Origin: Lycorma delicatula
Taxonomy: Eukaryota > Arthropoda > Insecta > Hemiptera > Fulgoridae
Direction of reading: 5' to 3'
Length of the DNA: 64,000 bases
NCBI RefSeq assembly: GCF_047948215.1
Contig: NC_134460.1
Span: forward strand, 126,712,324 to 126,776,323
Under the pieces are notes generated by a model. That model saw only the letters and a list, made by a program, of their open reading frames with translations, searched no databases and was not told where the DNA came from. Below are positions 11,705-23,969 of the stretch, one piece after another (the first letter of the stretch is position 1; every line of letters starts with the position of its first letter). Both the position numbers and the translations under genes were made by a program.

Positions 11705-14700
11705 ATATTGCATCGTACGAAAAAGTGAATCCTGACCGCGATTAGAAAACAAAATTATTATTTTTATTATTATAAAATCGTGTTCTATTATTATATAACA
11801 ATAATAATAATATTAGTAGAATACATAAAAAAAAAAATTGTAATGGCTGTAAAGGTAAAGTATTATTACAGAAGTAGAGAAATAAAAAGAAAAACGAACC
11901 ATAAAATTGTTTACCGCTTTTGTTTTTAAAACTATTTGTTACAAGAACGTACTTAAAATTTAAACTTTTTACTTTGTGTAAAACGTTCAGAGAATTCTAA
12001 AATTTTACATCATTTTCTTTGGAATTAATTATTTGGTTTTATTTTAAATATAAAAGATTCATTTAACTAAATTCTAAAAGATTTCCATTTTCTTTGTGTG
12101 TATATAGAAGAGTCTGTTTTTTATGTGCAGTAGTGAAATATAAAGAGCTCTGCATTGCACTAGACTTTACCACTAGAGAATGAGTGGTAGAGTTAGCGAG
12201 CGACGAATGGGTGTATGTATGTGTAAAGTGTACAGAGAAGTTAAAAAACAACGTAGTCGTCAGTTTAGGTCCCTGGACGGAACGGCGTTAAGGAGGTTTG
12301 GATCAGTGAGGATTTAGATGGAGGGGATGTGTGCAAGGACACTCATCTCGTTGTAAACACACTGCAAGCTGCAAAACTCCTTCCATCCTTTCTTTATTTT
12401 ACTATTTTATCTTTCCTTCTCATCCCTTTTTAAATCTAGAGAGGATAGTACTATTTTTACTGTTCACTGGGGTGGTACGTCCTGATAACGAAGGGGGATG
12501 AAGATTATAAGAATTCTAAACACGTTTTAAATCGTTATTCTCTCTTATCCGATCTTACTTTCAAACCGAAACCTTGTTTTTATAGGGGATGGTTTTTATT
12601 AATTAATAATTTTAATTTTAAATATTTAACAAGTTAAGTTATTCTAGAGTTAAGTTGTTATATTCTAAACTAAACAGTCTACACTTTAAAGAGATGGAAA
12701 AATTATATATATTTTTTTTAATATACGGCGGTTGGTAGTGTTGTCTCATTTCACAATCAACGGCACTCAAATGCTGATTTGATAACTCCATTCCCAACCA
12801 CGTGAACTTACTGTCATTTATGATAAGTACCTGTGATATTTGGGTTCCAATATTTTTTTTTTTTATTGCATTTTTTATATTTTATTAATTGAAATATGAT
12901 ATTCAACATATTTTCTTGATAAAAAGTTTGCTAAGCTTGTTTGGAATTCAAATCCAAAAGCTCTAGGATAAAATAATTTAACCGTAGTGAACGTAAGACT
13001 GTTCTTACGTTTATGAAAGCATAAAGTTTAAAATAACATTTGTGTTAGGATTGAGTCTCGTATAACTCAGTTTGAAGTATTAATTTCAGACATACAGATT
13101 TCAAGCACTCCAATTATTTTTTATTAATCATATATTTATGTTAATAAAAGGTGTAGAAATTATTTTAGTAATTTCGCCATGACTTAATCTCTCCAAGTAT
13201 AAATATTTAAGTTAATCGATTCATGCAAATGACAAACAGAATGTATTTCAACAAATATAATACATTAAAAACACATTATGATTACGCTTTATTGAATACT
13301 ATACAATTGGTATTGAAATGACTCATTTCCTTATGTCATGTTTATTAGAAAAGGCGGTAGAGATTGAATAAACTATATGTAAGCTATATTTTAATGTTGT
13401 ATTATTATAAAAATTATAATTTAATTTTTTTTCTAACTTCAAATTTTAAAATATATATTTACACATATCTACATTTTATGCAAAACAAAAAAAAAACATA
13501 AGCTTGGTAGAAACAATTTAAACGAAAATTTCAAAATAAATTTACCTCAACCTTAATTCGTGAAGAAAAAATATTCAAAATTCGTTATAGTAGAAAATTA
13601 AAATGTAAAGCAAGAGGATCATTTCTGTTGTTAAATAATCTTTTTAGTAAATAGGGGAAGTAATTAACAGAAATAAATAGTAACAAAAAAGTAAAACTTA
13701 GAAAATAAATGAATACAAAAGAAATTGAAGAATAAATTCATAAAAAACATATTAAAAAGACAAAACAGTATTTCTATCTATTTATTTATAATAAAATAAT
13801 AAATAAATAGAAAGTGTTAACTACAAAATGTTACAATATTGATTTGGGCAGTCCAAGTTGAAAGTGAAAAGTTTGCTTATATATGGTCTGAATAATATTA
13901 ACTCCCGCTAGGTCTGATCATCCACCTTACTTCAAAACCTCATTTTATAGGGTAGGTTTAAGCAAAGGTATATCTTAAAAAAAAATTAGATAGTATAAAT
14001 ATTCAATTATCATTGTAATACTTTCTCTCAAGTAAACAAGATACAAATACTTAATATTATTCTTTACGATTTTAGAAAGATTTCTCTATGGTTGCTAATT
14101 AAATAAATTTTCCACCTATATTATTTCTAATTATTACAGTTATTTTTTAAAACTATTTCTGTAATAGGTAAACTTATTTTAGAAATATACTTTTTGTGGT
14201 CTTTTTCAGATTTATTTTTTGTCTTTTGTTGTATTTCTGTTAAATTTTTTTTAGTGCTTAATTGTTTAACTCACTGTAGTGTTGATGATTATTTAACGAT
14301 TGAAATGTACACTAGTTTTCGATTTTTATTTCTTGCAGACAGTTTATAAGTCTTTTGTCTTCAACATTGAAAAATTACAGTTATTGAAAAAGATTTAAAA
14401 CAGTTTTGCCCATATTTTTATATTAGAGAGTAATTATGTACGGCGCCCGTCTTCTAAGGATATTAGTACTTACAATGAATTATGTTGCACACCGTGAAAA
14501 ATCTTTTTTTTTAAAGGTTTCAATTTAATGAAGTAAAAGAGTTAATTGGGTAAAGTGGGTGCAAATTAGTTAATTGCATGTTAACTGTGTAGGAGTGTAA
14601 TTTACGTGCTTATTGTTCTCATTATTTTTTTGTTTTTGTGTTTTATTTTGTTTGTTTAAATATATATATATATAATCAATATCGTTATCTCAGAATGTTA

Positions 14701-15655
14701 TGTTTAATGAAGTAAAACATTACTTTAATACACTTTTTAATAATTTTTTTACCCGGTTAAGTAGTGAAAAAGAATATTTGTAATGAAAGAATGGATGGGC
14801 GACCGACCGACCGCATTGTGAGGCCTGTTTAAAACATTTACCAAAATATTACTTATCCAAGAGTATTACCCTTTATTCGTTATATTCACTTCTTACCTTA
14901 ATACAAACTTAATTAATTGATTACACTGGCCGAAAAAAAAATAATTTTTTTCAGATTAGTTTATCTCATAGAAAGTGATGAGAACAATGAATGGCCGATG
15001 TTTGGTGCAGTTCCAGGCATCCTGACTGATGAATCAGCTGATCTCGTATTTGATTCCAGAAAAGGAAATCAAATCTAAAAATATAATAAAATTCGGCTAT
15101 CGCTCAAAAGAATATATATGCAACCTCAATGCATATCTTATTTTGAAAGTTATTTTTTTAGTGAGGGTTTTTGCTGAAAGATACAGTTAATTGTTAATAT
15201 AATTAATTAATTACATTTATAATCAAAAAAAAAAATAAGAAGTTATTTAATTGATACTATTTGTTAACAGAATTCTTAAAAGAAAAGTTAAATACAAAAA
15301 AAATATTCTCTTGAATACGTTAAAGGAAATACGTTTTTTAAAGCAGTTACTATTTTCAAATTAATGCTTTATAGCAGATTTCCTTAAAAAATATCCCAAT
15401 TGTTGTTTCTTAGCATAAGAAAAAAAAATTAAATAAAATATTTAAAAAAAAAATTATTTCTTGGATTAATATGTAATATACATTGAATTCGTAAGTTATT
15501 TAAGTTAAAATACTGAACGCAAAGTTAAATAATATCTGTCACGATCGATAAATAAATAGACCATTTATTTTTATCAAATTCTGCTGTCGTTGTCTTACAA
15601 ACTGGAATCAAGATGAACATCTGGCAATAAAAACATCTCAAATCTCTCGTCTACG
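11705..15655. other. AT-rich non-coding stretch
   Basis: No gene or recognisable element. A less AT-rich patch lies around 12160-12500 and includes a small hairpin (taccact ... agtggta, about 12169-12190), but no reading frame or motif supports an exon. Another mixed-composition patch lies at 14960-15075. Short (TA)n runs occur near 14661. Confidence 0.5.
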
Positions 15656-16276
15656 TAAGGCTACGGCCACACTAATGTTTTTTCATGCTGTAGACGCAGC
15701 TTCTATTCACGCAGCTTGAAAATCCACTCCACAGCTGACCAGACGTGCGTGTTTTTTAATGCGAACTCAGTCGTTTGTTTGGGCTCTCCAGTACGACATG
15801 AATCCATTTTCAATAAATAAAAATTCTTTTAATTTGCTTTAATTGCTTTATTAATTGTTCACCGACAACGTTGTTGACGTCAAAGAACTTACTGAATACA
15901 TCCTATTATAAGTCACAGATCAGTAAAGGGAAAATTTACACTTCAACACAGTAAGTGAAAGGATACTCAGAGAAGTTTTTTAAGTATTATAGAATGTTCA
16001 TATCTTCATTTGAAACAATATTATCTAAAATTGAAGATGCAATTAGAAAAAGTGATATTATATATGTGCAGAAGAAAAGCTAGTAGTAACTTAAGTGAGT
16101 GTTAATTTTTTACAACATAGTATTTTTACAATGTAGTTTATTTTTCATAAAATGACAATATCAGTTAATTTTAAAGATTAAGAAAGGAGAAAACTGAATC
16201 CTCATCTTCTTTTTACAACTGTCTATCTGCTGTTGGTGGTGCTCTCGACGTGGCTGATGAAGATGACAGGGTGCTG

Positions 16277-16429
16277 TTAACAGGGGATGGAGTTGGGAGT
16301 ACTATCGTATGAATTAGAATTCGGATTGCTGTACGTCTGAATAAATTGCATGAATCGAATTTGAAACTGAAGTTTCATCACTTCACTTGGTTTCATCTTT
16401 TTATACGTGGAAACTGTTACATCAAACAT
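16277..16429 (-). pseudogene. BESS-motif-like segment inside the Harbinger element
   Basis: A 50-residue minus-strand frame begins MFDVTVSTYKKMKPSEVMK and continues LQFQIRFMQFIQTYSN. The pattern of hydrophobic positions around KKMKPSEVMKLQ resembles the BESS motif (F..S....LK.L.P..QM..R..I..L), which normally lies at the C-terminus of MADF-BESS proteins. It is followed by a short Asn/Ser-rich tail and a stop. The MADF-like frame at 17298-17612 lies upstream on the same strand, so this may be the last exon of the same gene, with the opposite-strand transposase lying between them. The split is an inference; I did not confirm splice sites. Confidence 0.5.
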
Positions 16430-16440
16430 TTCACTTGGTT

Positions 16441-17180
16441 CCATACAACCAACTGTGGAAGAGTGTAAAGCAGTCAGTGATTAGTTCGAAAAAAGAGCAA
16501 ATTTCTCATTTCCAGGGGACAATTGATGGCAAATGTATAACAATTATAAAATCATAGGGTTCAGAGAGTGAATATTTTTAACTACAAGAAGTTTTTTTTT
16601 ATTATGTTAGTGGCTGAAGTTAATTCTAACTATTATTTCCGATATATTGATGTAGAATCTTTTTGGTCACGAAGGAGACTCAAATATATTGAAAACAACT
16701 GAGCTAGGTAAAAACGTTTACCAAAAACTTTAAACTTGCCACAGTCTGTACCTTTGCCTAACGATAAGTCTGAACAACAGCCAGTGTCCTACGTTTTTGT
16801 AGTAGACGAAGCTTTTGTTGCTACGTGTGAATATGTCATTAAGCCGTATCCTGCAAGGAAATAGACTTGGCAGCAAAAAGTTTATAACTATAACCTGACC
16901 AGAGCAAGCGTTGCGTTGAATGGGGATTTGTATATTAACAAATAAATGGCGCATTCTTCATCGATCAATCGATGTTAGTATTGATATGGCTGACATCATT
17001 ATCCAAGTACTGTGTGCTTCACAATTTCGTAAGACATTTTGAAAACACTATCTTATGCCTATTAAAAAGTATTCCTGCAATTGGAAAAAAAGGAAGCAAC
17101 ACTGGAGTTGAAACCGGAGACAGATTCAAAAGTAATTTTTGTTCTCCTGCAGGCTCAGTGCTCTGGCAAAATCGTTCTTG
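16441..17180 (+). pseudogene. Harbinger-type transposase (DDE_Tnp_4-like), decayed
   Basis: With frame corrections the plus strand reads as a PIF/Harbinger transposase. QPTVEECKAVSD corresponds to the pre-catalytic T.EEW helix. GTIDGKCITIIKS contains the first catalytic Asp (usual form GAIDGKH). MLVAEVNSNYYFRYIDVES contains the second Asp (usual form VDANYKF.YIDVGS). NLTRASVALN is the LSRAR helix with the catalytic Glu not visible. TNKWRILHRSIDVS and YCVLHNFVRHFEN match the NRWRI...CCVLHNFV block. GDRFKSNFCSPAGSVLWQN matches the usual R..F..YF...G.V.WQ C-terminus. At least one stop (after IIKS) and several frameshifts make it inactive. The element's ends are intact, so in principle it could be moved by a related enzyme. 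Confidence 0.75.
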
Positions 17181-17297
17181 TACCATTGATGCGAAGGAAC
17201 TTTATTGGTACTAGTAAGTTATACATAATGCCCTCTAGTAGGTTATAACTACCACCAACTTACAACTTAGTTTATATAACTAACTTAAAAATAAAAT

Positions 17298-17612
17298 TTA
17301 ATTTTTATTTCTAGTTATCAACATTAGATCTATGTTTTCGTCCATCTGGTCCCATTTTTCACTAATAACATCCTTAGTTACAGACACCCAAACACCTCTT
17401 TTTAGTTCACGGTTTTTTAAATCATCGTGTTTGTAATGTATCGTAAAGATATGGATATTTTTAAATTTCAAAAATGATAAACTCACTATCCAAGTAGTAT
17501 TCCGTGATATAATTATTTTAAATCTCAAAAACTGAAGAAAAGAACACGAATATAGCAAAAATAGAAACTGTGATCTGTGGCGAAGTGTTTTCACGCGCCT
17601 GTGACCAGTCAC
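17298..17612 (-). CDS. MADF-like DNA-binding segment of the Harbinger element
   Basis: A 104-residue minus-strand frame. Residues about 59-90 read YKHDDLKNRELKRGVWVSV followed by TKDVI, resembling the first half of a MADF domain (the YKN...K...W..V core that follows the LYD..H motif). The remainder of a MADF domain (W..LR..F) is not present before the stop, so this is either one exon or a truncated copy. It lies within the transposon ends, opposite to the transposase. Its proposed role is DNA binding for the transposon, by analogy with MADF or Myb-like accessory proteins of Harbinger elements. The start Met is arbitrary, and the first 50 residues show no conserved feature. Confidence 0.45.
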   Translation of the reverse strand: MTGHRRVKTLRHRSQFLFLLYSCSFLQFLRFKIIISRNTTWIVSLSFLKFKNIHIFTIHYKHDDLKNRELKRGVWVSVTKDVISEKWDQMDENIDLMLITRNKN

Positions 17613-17789
17613 TGAGCTTGAAAAATAGGTCTGGTTTTATTTGCCAGCGGGCAACCTTGAGTACGCGACAGTCGAGCACCACGCCTGCAGGAAAACAAGC
17701 TGCATCTGACCACGCCCTGCTACAGCAGCCAGGTTTTCAGGTTGGGTTTTGGTTTGAAAACTCTCGTGTGACCGTAGCCTAAATCCAAA

Positions 17790-18450
17790 GAAAGATTGAG
17801 AAAAAATAAATGTAAAAAACCTTTTAAAAATTTTATATTTTATTGTTATTTGGATACGCTATGGGTTTATTACTTACATATTATTGATTTCGAATAGGTA
17901 TTTAAAGCGTCCAAAAATTTTTTAATGCTACTCGTGAAGCACTTTCTATTAATATGTTTTTAAAATTACAGAGCCTAATTCAAATAAACGGTATAACTAC
18001 GGATCGTGGTTTCAGCATTTTAATAATCAATTAAGTTTCTACGGATATACTCTAAAAGTGCTTCGTTTCACGTTTGACTGCCTCTTTTTATATTTTTAAA
18101 GAGAAATTTTTTACTTTAAAAATTAAATATATAGTTTTAATCTGACATTTTCCTCGAAATTAATAATGAAGTTTTGTTTAAATTGTTTTAACTATTAGTT
18201 CATTCAAATTAAATTTGAATAATTAATTCTTAATCACTGTATTTTTAACAATATGACATCCATAATTAAAATACTAAATCAAGTAACCGTGGTACAATAA
18301 AATTTTTTATAGCGCATCGACAATAAACAGTCAAACAGTTCAATTAAACAGTTGGTAAAAAATTTAGATTAAATCATGTGTCAGTGTTTTTTTATAGTCG
18401 CATCAACAAAGTTATTAGCGAGTTATAACTGTAATGTAACTGTACCGGTA
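17790..18450. other. AT-rich non-coding stretch
   Basis: Nothing recognised between the Harbinger element and the S1 fragment. Confidence 0.6.
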
Positions 18451-18456
18451 AATTTG

Positions 18457-18664
18457 TAGTCTTGAGCAAACTCAGGTTGACTACTCCTGAAAAATGTGGT
18501 AATTGAAACCCAACCACCAAAGAACACCGGTATCCACGATCTAGTATTCAAATCCGATAAAAGTAAAACTACCTTTATTAGAATTTGAACCTGAGAACTT
18601 CGACTTTGAAATCAGCTGATTTACAACGACGAATTTACCACTAGACCAATCCGGTGGGTTGAGT
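18457..18664 (-). repeat. tRNA-derived SINE, family S1 (copy c), 3' truncated
   Basis: The minus-strand copy starts at aacccaccggattggtctag (18664) and continues through gaaatcagctgattt... reversed, the ttctttggtggttgggtttc body, and ends at about cttgagac/gtagtctt (18457). It lacks the shared ccggaggctaaacag tail. It is more diverged than copies b and d. Confidence 0.8.
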
Positions 18665-18669
18665 CAGTT

Positions 18670-20400
18670 TTCTTACTTCTAATAAAAAAATATAATATTA
18701 TTAATAAAAAAAATTTCTGTAAACATTTACTGATGTTATAAAAATAAATATTTATTATAGGTCTGCCTATCTTTGTGGTGGAGTAATAGCATCCCTGTCT
18801 TTTATCCATAGGTTCCAGATTCGAGTAAATATGGTCAGGCATTGCAATTTTTTCACTCGTTACAAAAACAATCATTGTCATCTATCTGCAACTATTACAA
18901 CGTACTAACCTACTTACTAAGAGTAAATGGAATACGAAATTAATTGCTATTTTTGTTTTTCTCCTTTAAGTAAATTATAAATATTCACCAATATTTATTC
19001 AATATTCCGAGGAAAGAAATTATTGGAAATATTTAATTATGTAAAAAAAATTACAAATTAATATAAAAGTACATTTTATATACTAAATTTCATTTTTTAA
19101 TTTTCGGGAGAATTTATTGTTACAAAATTCAAATTTTATACTTTTTATAAATTTTAGCGATAACTTAGTAAAATAATATTATTTCATTACGTATAAGAGA
19201 GAAGAAAACATAAGAAAGCATCGACATTGATTTTAATGAATCTGTCATTTTTTTATTTTCATAAACTTATTTTATAACGGTTATTGACCTTTGTTGTGAA
19301 TTACAGTCAATGTTATTTTATTACTATAGAAGCCGGAAAAAAAAAGATCAATGACGGATCGCGTGTGCAAAAAATACTTGTGGTTAGTTATTAAGCACGC
19401 GCTAAAATAGAATAAAGTTTGCTGTAATAAATTAAATTGACTTCTGTTTTATATATTTTATTTAGTAGATACAAATATAATGAGGAAAAGTATTTATTTT
19501 CAAAAATAAAATTTAAAAAAATATTCTATGATTACTGTAAGCTGTTTTCGTTTAGTTATTGTTTAAAAATTTTAATTATTTTCAATTATAATAATATAAA
19601 ACATTTATAAATTATTTTGATTTATTTTTTATTTGTATTATTTAACTTTTTTAAAAATTAAAAGATATGTAAGATAAGTCTGAAATATAAAATAAAAAAT
19701 AAAATATTAAAATTTCTAAATAAAATGAAGAAACTGTTATTCCAAGTCATTGGTTGGTTGTCATTGATTACAATATAAATTGAAATGTGAATTTTTATCA
19801 TTTCCTTTCTTTTTTAATAAACTAAAATTCTAAGTTTTCTTCTTCGTTTTAGAATAGAGAGAAAAATATATTGTTACGCTGAGTTTGAGTTGTTTAAACC
19901 AGGTCACTGACACAAATGCTTTATTTAACCTGTCATAGCAAGCTAGTTAGTATAAGTACGTTAGTTAAATTCTATAAAAAAAATAAAGAAAGGTATTGAG
20001 AAAAAAAATATTTTTTTTTAAATATCTGTTTTATCCTTCTATCTTTTTGTCTTTATCTTTCTATCTTTCTATTTTTTTCTATCTTTTTTCTTTTTCTTTT
20101 AAACCAATAAATTGGTTTATTTTTTTAGAAAAAAACATTTTTTTTCTTTTACAAATTAGGTGCTATGCCTATTCTAGCCAATTCTTATAACTTCTTCTTC
20201 CAACAAGTCTACAATTAAGGGCGTACAAGGATCCTTAATTATAGAATATTTATTATATATTATTAAAAAGTACGAATCCACCTTACCAGCAATTAATTTT
20301 ATTTATTTATTAATTAAATAAAATATTTTATTTTATTAACTAATATTTAATAATTTATAAATATATCAGTGGTAACCATGTTTGAGAAATTTATATAGAA
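18670..20400. other. AT-rich non-coding stretch
   Basis: No gene recognised. A pyrimidine-rich tract (repeated tatc/tttc words) at about 20031-20101 generates a spurious plus-strand frame rich in Phe, Ser and Leu, which I reject. Confidence 0.55.
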
Positions 20401-20404
20401 TATT

Positions 20405-20825
20405 TGGCGGAAGATAGTATATCTCCCACCATCCTCTCTGCATGTTCCTTCCATCTTTCTCTATACCTCAAAACCTTCTCAACTGCCGTTTCCCCACTAC
20501 CCAAATTGTCTCTTATAAGGCTATTTCTAAGTTTGTCTTTTAGAGTTACACCTTTCACTGATCTTTAGAACCTCATTTCAGCAGCTTTAACTCTTCTTAA
20601 ACAATCTTCCCTCAGAACCCACGTCTCTCTATCGTACAAAAGAACTGGCATTGTCATCACATCATACAACCTGAGCTGAGTAATTCTTCGGGTTTCGTCG
20701 AATTGTTCTGTTAATGAAACCATACACTGAGTGAAATTTACTCATTTTCTTGATACCTTCTTATTATCTTTGTAACTAACATCGCAGCCCAGGTAGATAA
20801 AATGAGCCACCTGTCTAGATATCCC
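20405..20825 (-). pseudogene. LINE reverse-transcriptase C-terminal relic
   Basis: Read on the minus strand, the segment gives VAHFIYLGCDVSYKDNKKVS, then KMSKFHSVYGFINRT-like sequence (frame-shifted), then TRRITQLRLYDVMTMPVLLY, then ETWVLREDCLRRVKAAEMRF, RSVKGVTLKDKLRNSLIRDN and KVLRYRERWKEHAERM. This is the familiar end of non-LTR retrotransposon polyproteins: YLG motif, LYD...LLYG.ETW, then the Cys/His-poor C-terminus ending RW..H..RM. In-frame stops (for example after VSRK and MRF) show that it is dead. The 5' part is absent (5' truncation), and no clear poly(A) is left at 20405. Confidence 0.72.
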
Positions 20826-20829
20826 TGAG

Positions 20830-21380
20830 AAAAATTTTGCATCTTACCAAAAAAAAAAAAAAAATTGTAATCTTTATGGCTTAAAAATATTTTTTAAATA
20901 CTGCATTTGAGATCTAATTTTTAAGATAAATATTGATGATACGTTTCAGAATCTGTGTCGGTGTGAGTGTGTTGTTTGTTATAACATTGCTTGTTTAGAG
21001 GTATATTTTATTTCCCATTACATTTTCTTTCCTTTAATAATAAAAGACAAAATAATAAAAATAATATTTTTAATTCTATCTAATGCTATCAGTTGCATGT
21101 ATCATCAAATATCACAGGCAAAAAAAAATATACCTGTAATTATTACAGTCAATTTCTCTCTCACTCTCTGCGTATTGCTGGTAATACGATATTGTTACAC
21201 ATTTCATGTTACTTCTAAATTTCCTGATATACTCCGCTTGATTTTGTTTTAGGGTTTGCTCAGTGTATTATTTATATTCCATTTCATTGATTAATTTTTT
21301 TTTTTTAATTTAATTGTAAATAAATATTATTATAACGTGTATAAATATCTGAGTTTTTGTTTGTAATTATTACTTTATCA
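20830..21380. other. AT-rich non-coding stretch
   Basis: An A-run lies at about 20850-20865; there is nothing else I can name. Confidence 0.55.
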
Positions 21381-21441
21381 GGTAGTTACACTAGTTGTCA
21401 TTATACTTTCTTTTTAATTGTATTAGAACAATCTTTTCAGC

Positions 21442-21776
21442 ATGAATGTAAGTTATATAATTACTCCCATTAGTGTCATTGGTGAGGTAAATGAATTTTT
21501 AAATGCTCATTTCCAAAACAGGTGGATTGTTAACCAAGAAGTTATTGATTGGCCCGTGAGAGTCCATACCTTTCCCCGTTCGATTTCTTTATGTGGAGAT
21601 AGTGAAAGACTGGTTGTACATATTTCGGTATACTTTAGTAAAAAAATAACAGCTAACTAAGGTAGTCGAAATTTTTTTACAACATCCATTGCAACACATT
21701 TTTGAAAGCTATCAATGATGTTTGGAGAGTAACTGCCTGGATTTTTGTGAATGGTAGCCATTTTGAAAATTTTTTA
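21442..21776 (+). pseudogene. mariner-like transposase C-terminal relic (relic B)
   Basis: The plus strand gives EVNEFLNAHFQNRWI, which matches the segment between the second and third catalytic Asp of DUF4817-type mariner-like transposases (VREFLN..FP.RWIGR). It is followed, in a shifted frame, by WPARES.IPFPVRFLYVEIVKD, a decayed WPPRSPDLTP.DFFLWG block. The copy ends with TAWIFVNGSHFENFL, which is the usual C-terminal NGGHFEHLL. The third Asp is not readable. The N-terminal half is missing. An uninterrupted frame of 72 residues spans only part of it. Confidence 0.6.
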
Positions 21777-21789
21777 TAATAGAATTGTC

Positions 21790-22260
21790 ATTCTGTTGTA
21801 ATTTGTCCTTCCTAATAAATAAAATTAAAACTACATCGTTCAAGGTAATAGTTTTTCACCTTACCTTTATTTTATTTTCCACCTTACTTAATTTTACAAA
21901 CTTTAAAAATATTATTTGACGAAAATACTAATATATTAGGTCTTAATTTAAAATAATACAGATGGTTGTTATATTTAATTTTATAAATGTCAGCCTGTAA
22001 ATCCGTAAAGGCTGCTTTTAGAGAAAAAAATATATATTCTACCCAAAAATTGAATAAAAACATCAGATTTTCATTTGAAGTAATGAAGTTGGCCACCATA
22101 TTGAGGGCGAAGATTTAAAAAAAAAGTATTTTAACGTAAAGAAAAATATATGGAAGGTTCCGTTTTTAATTTTCTCGTAAAACCTATAGTTGCCGAGATC
22201 CCAAAGTTTGTAATCTTGAGTTGATCACCTGTATAGTACATTGGTTTAACAACTTTTTCC
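21790..22260. other. AT-rich non-coding stretch
   Basis: No recognised element. The minus-strand frame at 21884-22099 has no motif. Confidence 0.5.
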
Positions 22261-22276
22261 GTTCTTTTACGAAGTA

Positions 22277-22924
22277 AAGGAAGTATTCTGATCGCGAAAA
22301 AATTCGGTTTTCAGATTTTAACGGAAATATCCATTTTGACCATCCTTGCATCCATTTTCACTAGTTTCGGCGTGACGTCTGTACGTACGTATGTACGTAT
22401 CTCACATAACTCAAAAACTATTAGCCGTAGGATTTGAAATTTTGGATTTAGGACTGTTGTAACATCTAGTTATCTACATCTCCCCTTTTGACTGCAATCA
22501 GCTGGACCAAAAGTGTGCAAAAAAACCCAAAATCCAAAAAATTTGGATTTTAGACTTTTTCTTAATTGCAGTAATACGCCCTCATTGAGAGATTTTCAAC
22601 GATATATCATAAATGGTACTTATTTTTATTGGTCCCAGAGTTATAGCCAAACAAAATTATAAATAATTAAATATTTGGATCTTACAACAGGAAGGCACAT
22701 TGGTTCAAATCCGAATTGAAATATTGATTTAATAATAATTATTAACCTCAGATTGCAGATTTAAAAAAAATAAATAGTAATTCAGTAATAGCAATAAAAA
22801 AAGATATATGAAAAAATATCAGAAGCTATTAATGAAATAAAATTTTATATATTTTTTATTTAAAAAAAAATGTGTATATGTAATTTAATAGGCGCACAAG
22901 GAAGTCCACATCTGATTTTTTTTT
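22277..22924 (+). repeat. dispersed repeat family R, copy 2
   Basis: Same order of words as copy 1: aaggaagtattctgatcgcg, ttcggttttcagattttaac, ctagtttcggcgtgacgtc, attagccgtaggatttg, ggtcccagagttatagcc, atatttggatcttacaa, and the end gcgcacaaggaagtc with a T-run. The tract gtacgtacgtatgtacgta lies in the middle, as in the other copies. Confidence 0.82.
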
Positions 22925-22934
22925 CATATTTCTG

Positions 22935-23870
22935 TGTTTTATACTAAATAATAACTATAATTACATATAAGAGTACCTTATAAATAGTAAGTATTTAATA
23001 ATTATCGACTTATACTAAAATTATTTTTTTCTATTTAAGGCATGCCTTAATTTATTATTTCTCATGAGAAGTAGAAGCCATGAAATCTTGATAAATTATA
23101 TTTCTGTACCGAGTGAAATAGTTTTAGTATTATATATTAGTATTATTATATTATATAGCTTTATCGAGTGCCATACACGACCAGTCCTGTATGAAATAGT
23201 CGTGTACAGAAACGCCACTGAACTAGTGTCATAAAATTAACAGTAGTGAGTATAAAAGTAAATTAATATAAAATCGCGAACACACATTAAGGTAATATTG
23301 CTTTTTTACCAGATAAAGCAACCTATGTGATGAAATAGTAAAGATTTGATGAATCTCTAGCGCTATAAGTTAGCAAACGGTTTTTGACATGTGGAATATG
23401 AAGGTGAAATGTTTATAATTCCCCCCCTCCCCCCCAATATAAAATATTCTCCTCACTCGAGTCTCCTGTTTTCTATAAACTAGACTGAACAAGTACTTTT
23501 AAAATTTAAATTATGAGGTAATTAAAATATTTTATTTCTTATATTAAATAATACTTAACTTATTTTTATTACTTTATTAACTTACATTATGGAATATTTA
23601 AATAAACTTGAATAGATTTATCTATTTTTTATTTAATTCTGAAATGTACCGTACGTACGCTGTTTTGTTAGATGCTATGCAGGAAATTACATTCTAAAAT
23701 GATATTAGTCATATATTTAATGCAACCTTTTAAGTTGGGTATTTTTGTGTAGTCTCTCACTGCGGTGCAAATTCATAGACACCAACAGCGTTCGGTCCGG
23801 TTTTTTTATTTTTATTTTTTTGCTTGATGTATTGCTACATAAGCTTGAAGCTTACGCATGGTATATGGAA
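22935..23870. other. AT-rich non-coding stretch
   Basis: No gene. A homopyrimidine C-run lies at 23421-23435 (ccccccctccccccc). Confidence 0.6.
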
Positions 23871-23876
23871 ATGGAA

Positions 23877-23963
23877 TTTTGTAGCGTATTTAAAATGCCA
23901 CGCCTGCCCGGAATTGGAATCCGGGATGAAAGGCGAATACGTAACCACTGCGCCACGGAGATG
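23877..23963 (-). repeat. tRNA-like SINE head, family S2 (copy a)
   Basis: On the minus strand the copy reads ctccgtggcgcagtggttac ... and carries a B-box-like ggattccaattccggg, then caggcgtggcattttaaata and cgctac. The same head with the same cgctac word appears at 61281 and 63847. It is tRNA-like but does not keep an intact cloverleaf, so I call it a SINE head rather than a tRNA gene. Confidence 0.72.
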
Positions 23964-23969
23964 GTAGAG

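Larger units (their letters stand above)
15659..17779. mobile_element. PIF/Harbinger DNA transposon, complete with TIRs and TSD
   Basis: The left terminus ggctacggccacac (from 15659) and right terminus gtgtgaccgtagcc (to 17779) are inverted repeats of 14 bp with one mismatch. Both sides are flanked by taa (15656-15658 and 17780-17782), which fits the TWA target duplication known for PIF/Harbinger. The 2.1-kb interior carries a decayed Harbinger-type transposase on the plus strand, and MADF-like and BESS-like coding segments on the minus strand. Two-gene organisation (transposase plus a DNA-binding MADF or Myb-like protein) is known for this superfamily, so ends, target duplication and content agree. 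Confidence 0.88.

Noticed and set aside
12160..12500. Possible exon or promoter patch
   Set aside because: Composition is less AT-rich, but no frame, splice pattern or motif supports it.
17570..17782. Plus-strand frame of 70 residues
   Set aside because: It runs through the right TIR of the Harbinger element and overlaps the MADF-like frame; no motif.
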